A DNA stretch of 5,115 bases from Actinomycetes bacterium. Its GTDB lineage: Bacteria; Actinomycetota; Actinomycetes; Actinomycetales; Cellulomonadaceae. The stretch covers positions 1 to 5,115 of the forward strand of contig JAEYXM010000218.1 in NCBI GenBank assembly GCA_023428465.1, written 5' to 3'. Below are positions 1-5,115 of this stretch, in pieces. Positions within the stretch are counted from its first letter, which is position 1. Each line of letters begins with the position of its first letter. The notes under the pieces are model-generated. The model did not search any database, was not told the DNA's origin, and saw nothing but the letters and a program-made list of their open reading frames with translations. Position numbers and translations under genes: made by a program.

Positions 1-1131
1 TACTACGCCGGCAAGGCGTTCCTGTGCACGGCGGTCGCGCGCTGGGCTCACGAGGAGGGCCTGCGCATCGACACCTCGACGGCCGGCGAGCTCGCGGTCG
101 CGCTGCGCGCGGGGATCCCGGGCGCGCACATCGGCCTGCACGGCAACAACAAGTCCGACGCCGAGATCCGCCGCGCGCTCGAGGCCGGCATCGGGCGCAT
201 CGTGCTCGACTCGCTCGGCGAGGTGGACCGCGTGGCCGACGCCGCCGCGGCCCTGGGCGTGCGCGCGCCCGTCATGGTCCGTGTCACCACGGGCGTGCAC
301 GCGGGTGGCCACGAGTACATCTCGACCGCGCACGAGGACCAGAAGTTCGGGCTCTCCGTGGCCGGCGGGCAGGCGCTCGAGGCGCTCCAGGCCGTCCTCG
401 TGCGGCCGGAGCTCGAGCTCGTGGGCATCCACTCCCACATCGGGTCGCAGATCCTCGACCCGGCGGGCTTCGAGGTCGCCGCGCGCGCCGTCCTCGAGCT
501 GCGCGCCCGGCTCGCGACCCTGACCGGGTACCTCATGCCCGAGGTGGACCTGGGCGGCGGGTACGGCATCGCCTACCTGCCCGGTGACGTGCCCCTCGAG
601 CCCGGCCGCGTCGCGAAGGACGTCGCGGCCGTCGTCGACGAGACCTGCGCGCGTCTCGGCACGCCCGTCCCGCGCATCTCGATCGAGCCGGGCCGCGCGA
701 TCGTCGGCCCCACGACCCTGACCCTCTACACGGTCGGGACGGTCAAGCCCGTGACCGTCGACGAGACCCTCACGCGCACCTACGTGTCGGTCGACGGCGG
801 CATGAGCGACAACCTGCGTCCCGCGCTCTACGGCGCGCGGTACACCGCGGCCCTCGTCTCGCGGCAGGGGAGCGGGCAGACCGTGCCGGCGCGCGTCGTC
901 GGGAAGCACTGCGAGAGCGGCGACATCGTGGTGCACGACGTCGACCTGCCCGCCGACGTGCACCCCGGCGACCTGCTCGCGGTGCCCGCCACGGGTGCCT
1001 ACGGGCGGTCGATGGCGTCGAACTACAACCTCGTGCCGCGGCCGCCGGTGGTGGCCGTCGCAGGAGGGACGACACACGTCCTCGTGCGGCGCGAGACCGA
1101 GGACGACCTGCTCGCGCTCGACCTCGGCTGA
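1..1131 (+). CDS. lysA: Diaminopimelate decarboxylase, 5'-truncated by window edge
   Basis: This is the C-terminal 376 residues of a PLP-dependent fold III decarboxylase that converts meso-2,6-diaminopimelate to L-lysine and CO2 in the cytoplasm, the last step of lysine synthesis. The frame is open from base 1 and ends at TGA 1129-1131. Visible landmarks (numbered from base 1): YYAGKAF with the PLP-Schiff-base lysine at residue 5; HSHIGSQ at 144-150; the glycine-rich phosphate loop GGGY at 185-188; EPGRA at 229-233; GGMSDN at 266-271; KHCESGD at 302-308, whose cysteine completes the partner subunit's active site in this family; and ATGAYG at 330-335. The first part is the TIM barrel and the rest the beta-sandwich domain. 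By comparison with the M. tuberculosis enzyme (lysine at residue 72 of 447), roughly 65-90 N-terminal residues are missing, all outside the window. In related genomes argS lies upstream. No frameshift or lost key residue is seen. Confidence 0.97.
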   Translation, partial: YYAGKAFLCTAVARWAHEEGLRIDTSTAGELAVALRAGIPGAHIGLHGNNKSDAEIRRALEAGIGRIVLDSLGEVDRVADAAAALGVRAPVMVRVTTGVHAGGHEYISTAHEDQKFGLSVAGGQALEALQAVLVRPELELVGIHSHIGSQILDPAGFEVAARAVLELRARLATLTGYLMPEVDLGGGYGIAYLPGDVPLEPGRVAKDVAAVVDETCARLGTPVPRISIEPGRAIVGPTTLTLYTVGTVKPVTVDETLTRTYVSVDGGMSDNLRPALYGARYTAALVSRQGSGQTVPARVVGKHCESGDIVVHDVDLPADVHPGDLLAVPATGAYGRSMASNYNLVPRPPVVAVAGGTTHVLVRRETEDDLLALDLG

Positions 1132-1216
1132 GGGCGTCCCGCAGGCGACGGCCCGGGGCGCGCCGACGCTCGGTGTCGACCGGCGGACGCCGCCCCCCGG
1201 GTGTCGATCACGCCCG

Positions 1217-1222
1217 TATCCT
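1217..1222 (+). promoter_or_regulatory. Possible -10 element (TATCCT) ahead of hom
   Basis: TATCCT fits the loose actinobacterial TANNNT -10 pattern and lies in one of the least GC-rich spots of the gap, 44 bases before the hom start. There is no recognisable -35 at 16-18 bases upstream (that stretch is a run of C) and no TGN extension. It would give a leader of about 35-40 bases. The call rests on one hexamer and is weak. Confidence 0.25.
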
Positions 1223-1253
1223 TGGCACGCCTGCGGCAGCCCCGCCGCGGCGT

Positions 1254-1260
1254 GAGGAGG
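1254..1260 (+). promoter_or_regulatory. Ribosome binding site of hom (GAGGAGG)
   Basis: A strong Shine-Dalgarno match six bases before GTG 1267. It decides the hom start: in-frame GTG codons at 1201 and 1252 are poorer choices, because 1201 has no comparable site and 1252 overlaps this site itself. Starting at 1267 puts the Rossmann-fold glycine motif at residues 11-16, where the family has it. Confidence 0.85.
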
Positions 1261-1266
1261 TGCGCG

Positions 1267-2565
1267 GTGGTCGACGTCGTACGGGTGGCACTGCTCGGGT
1301 GCGGCACGGTCGGGACCGAGACCGCGAGGCTCCTCCTGACCCACACCGAGGACCTGGCGGCCCGCGTGGGCGCGCGCGTCGAACTCGTCGGCATCGCCGA
1401 ACGCTCCCTCGACGTCGAGCGCGACCCCGTCATCCCGCGCGAGCTCATCACCACCGACTGGCAGGAGCTGGTCTCCCGCGCCGACATCGTGATCGAGCTG
1501 ATCGGTGGGGTCGAGCCGGCCCGCACGATGATCCTCGAGGCGATGTCCAACGGCGCGTCGGTCGTCACCGCCAACAAGGAGCTCCTCGGCAAGGACGGCC
1601 CCACGCTGTACGCAGCAGCCGAGGCCGCGGGCGTCGACCTGTACTACGAGGCCGCCGTCGGTGGCGCGATCCCGCTGATCCGGCCCGTCCGCGAGTCCCT
1701 CGCCGGCGATCGTGTGACGCGCGTGCTCGGCATCGTGAACGGCACCACCAACTACGTCCTGGACCAGATGGCGACGACGGGCGAGGACCTCGCCCTCGCC
1801 GTGAAGCAGGCGCAGGCGCAGGGCTTCGCCGAGGCGGACCCGACGGCCGACGTCGAGGGCTTCGACGCCGCCGCGAAGGCCGCGATCCTCGCGTCCCTCG
1901 CCTTCCACACCCGCGTCAGCACCGCCGCCGTGCACCGCGAGGGCATCACGGCGGTGACCTCCGACGACGTCGCGTGGGCAGCAGAGACGGGCCACGTCAT
2001 CAAGCTGCTCGCCGTCGTCGAGCGGACGCCGGACACCGACGCCGGCCCCGGTGGCATCGTCGCGCGCGTGCACCCCGCGCTCGTGCCGCTCTCGCACCCG
2101 CTCGCGGGCGTCCGCGGCGCCTTCAACGCCGTCTTCGTCGAGGCCGAGGCCGCAGGCCCGCTCATGTTCTACGGCCAGGGCGCCGGCGGCGTGCCCACCG
2201 CGAGCGCGGTGACCGGCGACGTCGTCACGATCGCCCGGCACGTGGTCCACGGCAGCCGTGGGCCGCTCGAGTCGCGCTACGCCGACCTGCCCGTGCTCGG
2301 TATCGCCGACGCCGTCACGCGCTACCAGGTGCGCCTGCGCGTCGCGGACCGGCCCGGCGTCCTCGCGCAGGTCGCGCAGGCGTTCGCCACGCACGGCGTC
2401 TCGATCGAGACCGTGCGCCAGGCCGCAGCACGCGGTCAGCACGCGGACCTGCTGGTCGTCACGCACGCGGCGCGGGACGCCGCTCTCGCGGCGACAGTGG
2501 CCACCCTCGGTGGCCTCGACGTCGTCGAGCAGGTCCTGTCGGTGCTCAGAGTCGAAGGAGCATAG
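1267..2565 (+). CDS. hom: Homoserine dehydrogenase, with C-terminal ACT domain
   Basis: Reduces L-aspartate 4-semialdehyde to L-homoserine with NAD(P)H in the cytoplasm. This is the entry step of the threonine/methionine branch. The protein has 432 residues, normal for the monofunctional actinobacterial enzyme (no fused aspartate kinase). The N-terminal Rossmann domain has GCGTVG at 11-16 and TANKE at 101-105 with the conserved lysine 104. The catalytic domain has YYEAAVGGAIP (126-136), GIVNGTTNY (155-163) and the family signature from G186 to K204 (GFAEADPTADVEGFDAAAK), ending on the conserved lysine. A C-terminal ACT domain (about 352-432; VADRPGVLAQ at 359-368, GVSIETVRQ at 377-385) is the usual seat of threonine feedback inhibition in this family; that this copy is inhibited is inference. 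The loop after VRQ looks a few residues shorter than in M. tuberculosis. The gene starts with GTG, ends in TAG and abuts thrC with no intervening base. Confidence 0.97.
   Translation: MVDVVRVALLGCGTVGTETARLLLTHTEDLAARVGARVELVGIAERSLDVERDPVIPRELITTDWQELVSRADIVIELIGGVEPARTMILEAMSNGASVVTANKELLGKDGPTLYAAAEAAGVDLYYEAAVGGAIPLIRPVRESLAGDRVTRVLGIVNGTTNYVLDQMATTGEDLALAVKQAQAQGFAEADPTADVEGFDAAAKAAILASLAFHTRVSTAAVHREGITAVTSDDVAWAAETGHVIKLLAVVERTPDTDAGPGGIVARVHPALVPLSHPLAGVRGAFNAVFVEAEAAGPLMFYGQGAGGVPTASAVTGDVVTIARHVVHGSRGPLESRYADLPVLGIADAVTRYQVRLRVADRPGVLAQVAQAFATHGVSIETVRQAAARGQHADLLVVTHAARDAALAATVATLGGLDVVEQVLSVLRVEGA
2555..2560 (+). promoter_or_regulatory. Ribosome binding site of thrC inside the hom 3' end (AAGGAG)
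   Basis: AAGGAG lies within the last codons of hom, five bases before the thrC GTG at 2566. Ribosomes terminating on hom would cover this site, so translation of the two genes is probably coupled (inference). Confidence 0.8.
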
Positions 2566-3636
2566 GTGGCACAGCAGTGGCGCGGGGTGATCGCCGAGTA
2601 CGGCGACCGCCTCCCCGAGCACGTCCGGACCCACGTCGTCACGCTGGGGGAGGGCGGCACCCCGCTCGTGCCCGCTCCCGCCCTGTCGCGCCGCACCGGC
2701 GCGGACGTGCACCTCAAGGTCGAGGGGATGAACCCCACCGGGTCGTTCAAGGACCGCGGCATGACCACCGCGATCTCGGCCGCCGCCGCGCGTGACGTGC
2801 ACACCGTGATCTGCGCCTCGACCGGCAACACGTCGGCGTCCGCCGCCGCGTACGCCACCGCGGCCGGCATGACCTGCGCCGTCCTCGTCCCGGACGGCAA
2901 GATCGCGATGGGCAAGCTCAGCCAGGCCGTCGCCCACGGGGCCCGGCTGCTGCAGGTCGAGGGCAACTTCGACGACTGCCTCGTCTCGGCACGCAAGCTC
3001 GCCGAGAGCTACCCCGTCGAGCTCGTGAACTCGGTCAACCCGGACCGCATCCAGGGCCAGAAGACCGCGGCCTTCGAGATCGTCGACGCCCTCGGCGACG
3101 CCCCGGACGTCCACGTCCTGCCCGTCGGCAACGCCGGCAACATCACCGCGTACTGGAAGGGCTTCCGCGAGTACGCGGAGTCCGGGCCCGCGAGCCGCAC
3201 GCCCGTCGTGTGGGGCTTCCAGGCCGCCGGCGCCGCCCCGATCGTCCTCGGCCACCCGGTGACGGAGCCCGAGACCATCGCCACCGCCATCCGGATCGGC
3301 AACCCCGCGTCGTGGGAGCAGGCCCTCGAGGCGCGCGACACGTCGGGCGGCCTCATCGAGGCCGTGACCGACGAGCAGATCCTTGCGGCCCACCGCATCC
3401 TGTCCGCCGAGGTGGGCGTCTTCGTCGAACCGGCCTCGGCCGCCGGCGTGGCCGGCCTGCTCATGCTCGCCGAGGCCGGGCGGGTGCCTGCAGGTGCCCG
3501 CATCACGATCACGGTGACCGGCCACGGCTTGAAGGACCCGCAGTGGGCGCTGCGCACGCCCGACGGGTCCCCGGTCGAGCTGACCCGGGTCACGTCCGAC
3601 GTGATGTCGGTCGCCGCCGCGCTCGGGCTGGGCTGA
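2566..3636 (+). CDS. thrC: Threonine synthase (PLP-dependent)
   Basis: Converts O-phospho-L-homoserine and water to L-threonine and phosphate, the last step of threonine synthesis, in the cytoplasm. It is a fold type II PLP enzyme of 356 residues, close to the short actinobacterial form (360 in M. tuberculosis) and not the longer E. coli type. Landmarks: VEGMNPTGSFKDRGMT around the PLP lysine 62; ASTGNTSAS at 84-92, the substrate/cofactor asparagine loop; NSVNPDRIQGQKT at 155-167; the PLP phosphate-binding glycine/asparagine loop GNAGNITAY at 188-196; EPASAAG at 288-294; and TVTGHGLKDP at 316-325. The GTG start directly follows the hom TAG and has a good Shine-Dalgarno five bases upstream; no in-frame start can lie further upstream because of that stop. 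The order hom–thrC–thrB, unlike enterobacterial thrABC, is typical of actinobacteria. Nothing is truncated or missing. Confidence 0.97.
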   Translation: MAQQWRGVIAEYGDRLPEHVRTHVVTLGEGGTPLVPAPALSRRTGADVHLKVEGMNPTGSFKDRGMTTAISAAAARDVHTVICASTGNTSASAAAYATAAGMTCAVLVPDGKIAMGKLSQAVAHGARLLQVEGNFDDCLVSARKLAESYPVELVNSVNPDRIQGQKTAAFEIVDALGDAPDVHVLPVGNAGNITAYWKGFREYAESGPASRTPVVWGFQAAGAAPIVLGHPVTEPETIATAIRIGNPASWEQALEARDTSGGLIEAVTDEQILAAHRILSAEVGVFVEPASAAGVAGLLMLAEAGRVPAGARITITVTGHGLKDPQWALRTPDGSPVELTRVTSDVMSVAAALGLG

Positions 3637-3639
3637 GCC

Positions 3640-4563
3640 GTGCGACTCGGCAGCGACCACGTCCGCGTCCGCGTGCCCGCGACGAGTGCGAACCTCGGCC
3701 CGGGCTTCGACTGCTTGGGGATCGCTCTCGGCCACTTCGACACCATCGAGATCCGCGCGCTCGGCAGCGACGACGTCGTCGTCGAGGTGCGCGGCGAGGG
3801 TGCCGGGGAGCTCCCGTCGGGGGAGGACCACCTCATCGTCCGCGCGATCCGCGCGGCGCTCGACGAGGTCGGCGCACCCCAGGTGGGCCTGCACCTCGTG
3901 TGCGACAACGTGATCCCGCACGGGCGGGGCATGGGCTCCTCGGCCGCGGCCGTCGTCGCCGGGATCCTGGCGGCGCGCATGCTCATCGCGGACCCCGAGG
4001 CTCTCGGCAACACCCGCGCGTTCAAGATCGCGACCCGCTTCGAAGGGCACCCCGACAACGCGGCGCCGGCGATCCTCGGCGGGGCCACCGTGTCCTGGAC
4101 CGGGGGCGACGGCCCGCACGCCTCGCAGCTCGCGCTGCACCCCGACGTGTCCCCGGTGGTCCTCGTGCCCGACGTGCGGTGCGCGACCCGGACCGCTCGC
4201 GGCGTGCTCCCGGCGACCGTGCCGCACGCCGACGCCGCGTTCACGGCCGGCCGCGCCGCGCTGCTCGTTCAGGCGCTGGGCGCGCGGCCCGAGCTGCTCT
4301 TCGAGGCGACCGAGGAGAAGCTGCACCAGGGCTACCGCGCGTCGGTCATGCCCAGCACCTGGCGACTGCTCGAGGCGCTGCGCGCCGCCGGACAGGCGGC
4401 CGTGGTCTCGGGCGCGGGCCCATCGGTCCTCGTGCTCGAGCGCGCGAGCGACGGTGACGCCGGCGCCCGCGCGCGGGCCGAGATCCTCGCCGCGACGGGC
4501 GAGGCATGGACCGTCCTGACGCCCGGGGTCGCTGCGGACGGGGCGCTCGCCGAGCGGCTCTGA
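3640..4563 (+). CDS. thrB: Homoserine kinase (GHMP family)
   Basis: Phosphorylates L-homoserine with ATP to O-phospho-L-homoserine, the substrate of the upstream-encoded threonine synthase; cytoplasmic. It has 307 residues, the normal length. It shows the three GHMP kinase regions: PATSANLGPGFD at 13-24; the ATP phosphate-binding loop PHGRGMGSSAAA at 93-104; and the C-terminal glycine motif VSGAGPSVL at 256-264. EGHPDNAAPA at 135-144 is the usual homoserine kinase stretch. The GTG at 3640 is three bases past the thrC TGA and in the same frame, so no earlier start is possible. A later GTG would cut into motif 1. There is no recognisable Shine-Dalgarno in front (the bases read GGGCTGGGCTGAGCC), which suggests that ribosomes finishing thrC re-initiate here (inference). 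It is the last gene of the threonine unit. The stop lies inside a small tandem duplication. Confidence 0.96.
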   Translation: MRLGSDHVRVRVPATSANLGPGFDCLGIALGHFDTIEIRALGSDDVVVEVRGEGAGELPSGEDHLIVRAIRAALDEVGAPQVGLHLVCDNVIPHGRGMGSSAAAVVAGILAARMLIADPEALGNTRAFKIATRFEGHPDNAAPAILGGATVSWTGGDGPHASQLALHPDVSPVVLVPDVRCATRTARGVLPATVPHADAAFTAGRAALLVQALGARPELLFEATEEKLHQGYRASVMPSTWRLLEALRAAGQAAVVSGAGPSVLVLERASDGDAGARARAEILAATGEAWTVLTPGVAADGALAERL

Positions 4564-4571
4564 GCGGCTCG
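4552..4571 (+). repeat. Ten-base tandem duplication across the thrB stop
   Basis: GAGCGGCTC occurs at 4552-4560 and again at 4562-4570, i.e. two near-identical ten-base units (last base T then G). The TGA stop of thrB (4561-4563) spans the junction. It could be a slippage duplication or chance in GC-rich DNA. I do not assign a function. Confidence 0.6.
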
Positions 4572-4602
4572 GTCCCGGGCCGATGTCCGCCGAACGGCCG
4601 AC

Positions 4603-4629
4603 GTGACGCCCATGCCCAGGTGCTACCCT
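4603..4629 (+). promoter_or_regulatory. Probable rho promoter
   Basis: An extended -10, TGC-TACCCT (4621-4629), fits the actinobacterial TANNNT pattern with the TGN extension. A partial -35, GTGACG (4603-4608, four of six bases of TTGACA), lies 15 bases before it, slightly short of the usual 16-18. Transcription would start near 4636, giving rho a leader of about 190 bases. A second AT-containing hexamer, TATCCC at 4635-4640, is a weaker alternative. No intrinsic terminator (stem plus T-tract) is seen between thrB and this site, so read-through from the threonine operon into rho is also possible. Confidence 0.45.
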
Positions 4630-4658
4630 CGTGGTATCCCCCCCAAACCCTGAGTGGT

Positions 4659-4690
4659 CATCGCGGCGGCCGACGTCGGTCCCCGTGATG
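4659..4690 (+). repeat. Large imperfect inverted repeat in the rho leader
   Basis: Left arm 4659-4672 pairs with right arm 4677-4690 over 14 positions: 13 pairs (two of them G-U as RNA) and one C-C mismatch (4667/4682), closed by an ACGT tetraloop (4673-4676). The inner part is the perfect palindrome CCGACGTCGG (4670-4679). No T-tract follows, so it is not an intrinsic terminator. It could be an RNA hairpin or, through the palindrome, a protein binding site; neither is shown. Confidence 0.6.
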
Positions 4691-4815
4691 CGGGCGGGAT
4701 CCCGCCACCTCCAGGTCGTCCGACCTCATCCGTGGCAGGACAGCGCTGACGGACCAGGTCCGGGCGACGACCACGTGCGGCCCCCCGAAGTGAACGACCA
4801 CGGCCGCCGACGAGG

Positions 4816-4822
4816 GGAAGGA
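4816..4822 (+). promoter_or_regulatory. Ribosome binding site of rho (GGAAGGA)
   Basis: A good Shine-Dalgarno five bases before GTG 4828, which fixes the rho start. It lies within the inverted repeat GAAGG-A-CCTTC (4817-4827). Its GGACCT (4820-4825) is also complementary to AGGTCC at 4756-4761. Confidence 0.85.
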
Positions 4823-4827
4823 CCTTC

Positions 4828-5115
4828 GTGACAGACACCATCGACACCGTCGCGGGCGACACGCCTGCGGGTGCCACGCGGGGCGCATCACGCACCGGGG
4901 CGCTGACGTCGCTGCGACTGCCCGAGCTGCAGGCCCTCGCATCCGAGCTGGGCGTGAGCGGGACCTCCGGCATGCGCAAGAGCGACCTCATCGAGGCGAT
5001 CAAGGCGCGGCGCGCCGGCGGCGGTTCCGCGCCGCGGGCCAAGACCGAGGCCCCCGCGCTCCAGCTGGACCTGCCCGAGCCGGTCGAGCCCGCGCGTGAG
5101 CGCTCGGCGGACGAC
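4828..5115 (+). CDS. rho: Transcription termination factor Rho, N-terminal 96 codons
   Basis: Start of the hexameric RNA-dependent ATPase/helicase that ends transcription at Rho-dependent sites; the frame runs open off the right edge. Visible: a short acidic/Thr-rich start (MTDTIDTVAGD), then the Rho N-terminal SAP-like helical domain at about residues 26-60. This has the family pattern LPELQALASELGV (31-43) and GTSGMRKSDLIEAI (45-58), nearly matching the M. tuberculosis Rho stretch LPELRALA…GTSGMRK. After this comes a Gly/Pro/Ala- and acid-rich, probably disordered segment. It marks the start of the long N-terminal insert known from high-GC Gram-positive Rho proteins. The RNA-binding cold-shock domain and the ATPase motor lie outside the window. 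The GTG start is chosen for its Shine-Dalgarno and the MTDT beginning shared with relatives. The gene probably has its own promoter and a structured leader. Confidence 0.95.
   Translation, partial: MTDTIDTVAGDTPAGATRGASRTGALTSLRLPELQALASELGVSGTSGMRKSDLIEAIKARRAGGGSAPRAKTEAPALQLDLPEPVEPARERSADD

Larger units (their letters stand above)
1132..1266 (+). other. lysA–hom intergenic region
   Basis: A 135-base non-coding gap between lysA and hom. It holds a possible weak stem just after the lysA stop (1134-1141 with 1154-1161, eight pairs including one G-U, 12-base loop) but no T-tract, so it is not a convincing intrinsic terminator. A direct repeat GGTGTCGA occurs at 1172-1179 and 1200-1207, 28 bases apart. 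Between the copies lies a small perfect inverted repeat, GGCGG-ACG-CCGCC (1182-1194). A TATCCT element follows at 1217-1222. I see no Thr/Ile-rich leader peptide, so no classical ribosome-mediated attenuator for the threonine genes. The gap is long enough to separate lysA transcriptionally from the hom–thrC–thrB unit, but whether it does cannot be told from sequence alone. Confidence 0.6.
4636..4827 (+). promoter_or_regulatory. Structured rho 5' leader (candidate cis-regulatory RNA)
   Basis: About 190 bases between the presumed transcription start and the rho start codon. Inverted repeats in order: 4659-4690 (large imperfect stem); GGCGGGATCCCGCC at 4693-4706; AGGTCG-TC-CGACCT at 4713-4726; CGGACC-A-GGTCCG at 4750-4762; and GAAGG-A-CCTTC at 4817-4827, which includes the rho Shine-Dalgarno. 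There are C-tracts at 4638-4644 and 4781-4786 and a direct repeat ACGACCACG at 4767-4775 and 4794-4802. Known context: rho of E. coli is autoregulated by Rho-dependent attenuation in its leader. A similar role here is inference. It matches no riboswitch class I recognise. The inverted repeats are directly visible; their folding in RNA and any function are not proven. Confidence 0.45.

Noticed and set aside
1201..1266. Upstream extension of hom to GTG 1201
   Set aside because: The extra 22 residues are not like the family N-terminus, and the strong GAGGAGG at 1254-1260 points to GTG 1267.
1132..1266. Threonine attenuator or T-box ahead of hom
   Set aside because: No Thr/Ile-rich leader peptide, no T-box consensus and no terminator stem with T-tract could be found in the gap.
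1173..2795. Plus-strand open frame of 540 codons, longer than hom
   Set aside because: It is the off-frame shadow of hom and the start of thrC; the product is almost entirely Arg/Gly/Ala/Pro with no motif, whereas the hom frame carries the full enzyme.
3009..4244. Long minus-strand open frame (411 codons) opposite thrC and thrB
   Set aside because: Lies opposite two clear genes with intact family motifs; its composition (Ser/Arg/Thr/Ala/Pro-rich, no recognisable domain) is what the antisense of high-GC coding DNA yields.
3210..4457. Plus-strand open frame of 415 codons over thrC/thrB
   Set aside because: Arg-rich off-frame shadow crossing the boundary between two well-supported genes.
4564..4600. 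Intrinsic terminator after thrB
   Set aside because: Only short stems (for example 4569-4573 with 4579-4583) and no T-tract; not a credible terminator.
4623..5042. Minus-strand open frame across the rho leader and rho start
   Set aside because: No ribosome binding site or family motif seen; mostly opposite rho coding sequence, and the rest is explained by lack of AT-rich stops.
1..5115. Mobile element, CRISPR, tRNA/rRNA or novel defence-type system
   Set aside because: The window is filled by five conserved housekeeping genes in their usual actinobacterial order; no transposase, regularly spaced repeats, cloverleaf or unknown protein was seen.

Overview
The window reads as chromosomal DNA of a high-GC actinobacterium. 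Evidence: very high GC with strong G/C preference at third codon positions, GTG start codons for every gene whose start is visible, and the gene order lysA–hom–thrC–thrB–rho. That order is the conserved actinobacterial arrangement (in Mycobacterium tuberculosis it is Rv1293 to Rv1297). Residue-level character suggests a Cellulomonas-like member of the Micrococcales. That placement is from memory of the families, not from a search.

Layout, all on the plus strand: bases 1-1131 are the 3' part of lysA (diaminopimelate decarboxylase, last step of lysine synthesis); the N-terminus lies off the left edge. A 135-base gap (1132-1266) follows, with a possible weak promoter. Then comes a tight operon: hom (1267-2565), thrC (2566-3636) and thrB (3640-4563). 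The hom stop abuts the thrC start, and three bases separate thrC from thrB. A 264-base gap (4564-4827) holds a probable promoter and a leader rich in inverted repeats. The first 96 codons of rho (4828-5115) run off the right edge.

How the genes work together: LysA makes lysine from meso-diaminopimelate. Hom diverts the shared intermediate aspartate semialdehyde to homoserine, ThrB phosphorylates homoserine, and ThrC converts O-phosphohomoserine to threonine. The window therefore holds both branches below aspartate semialdehyde in part: the end of the lysine branch and the whole threonine branch. Rho is a transcription terminator with no metabolic link; it is a conserved neighbour.

The coding content is ordinary, and I see no mobile element, CRISPR, RNA gene or unknown protein system. 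The part most worth a second look is the rho leader. It has a 14-position imperfect stem (4659-4690), three further inverted repeats, and a possible choice between a stem and sequestration of the rho ribosome binding site. An open frame also ends on the rho start codon.
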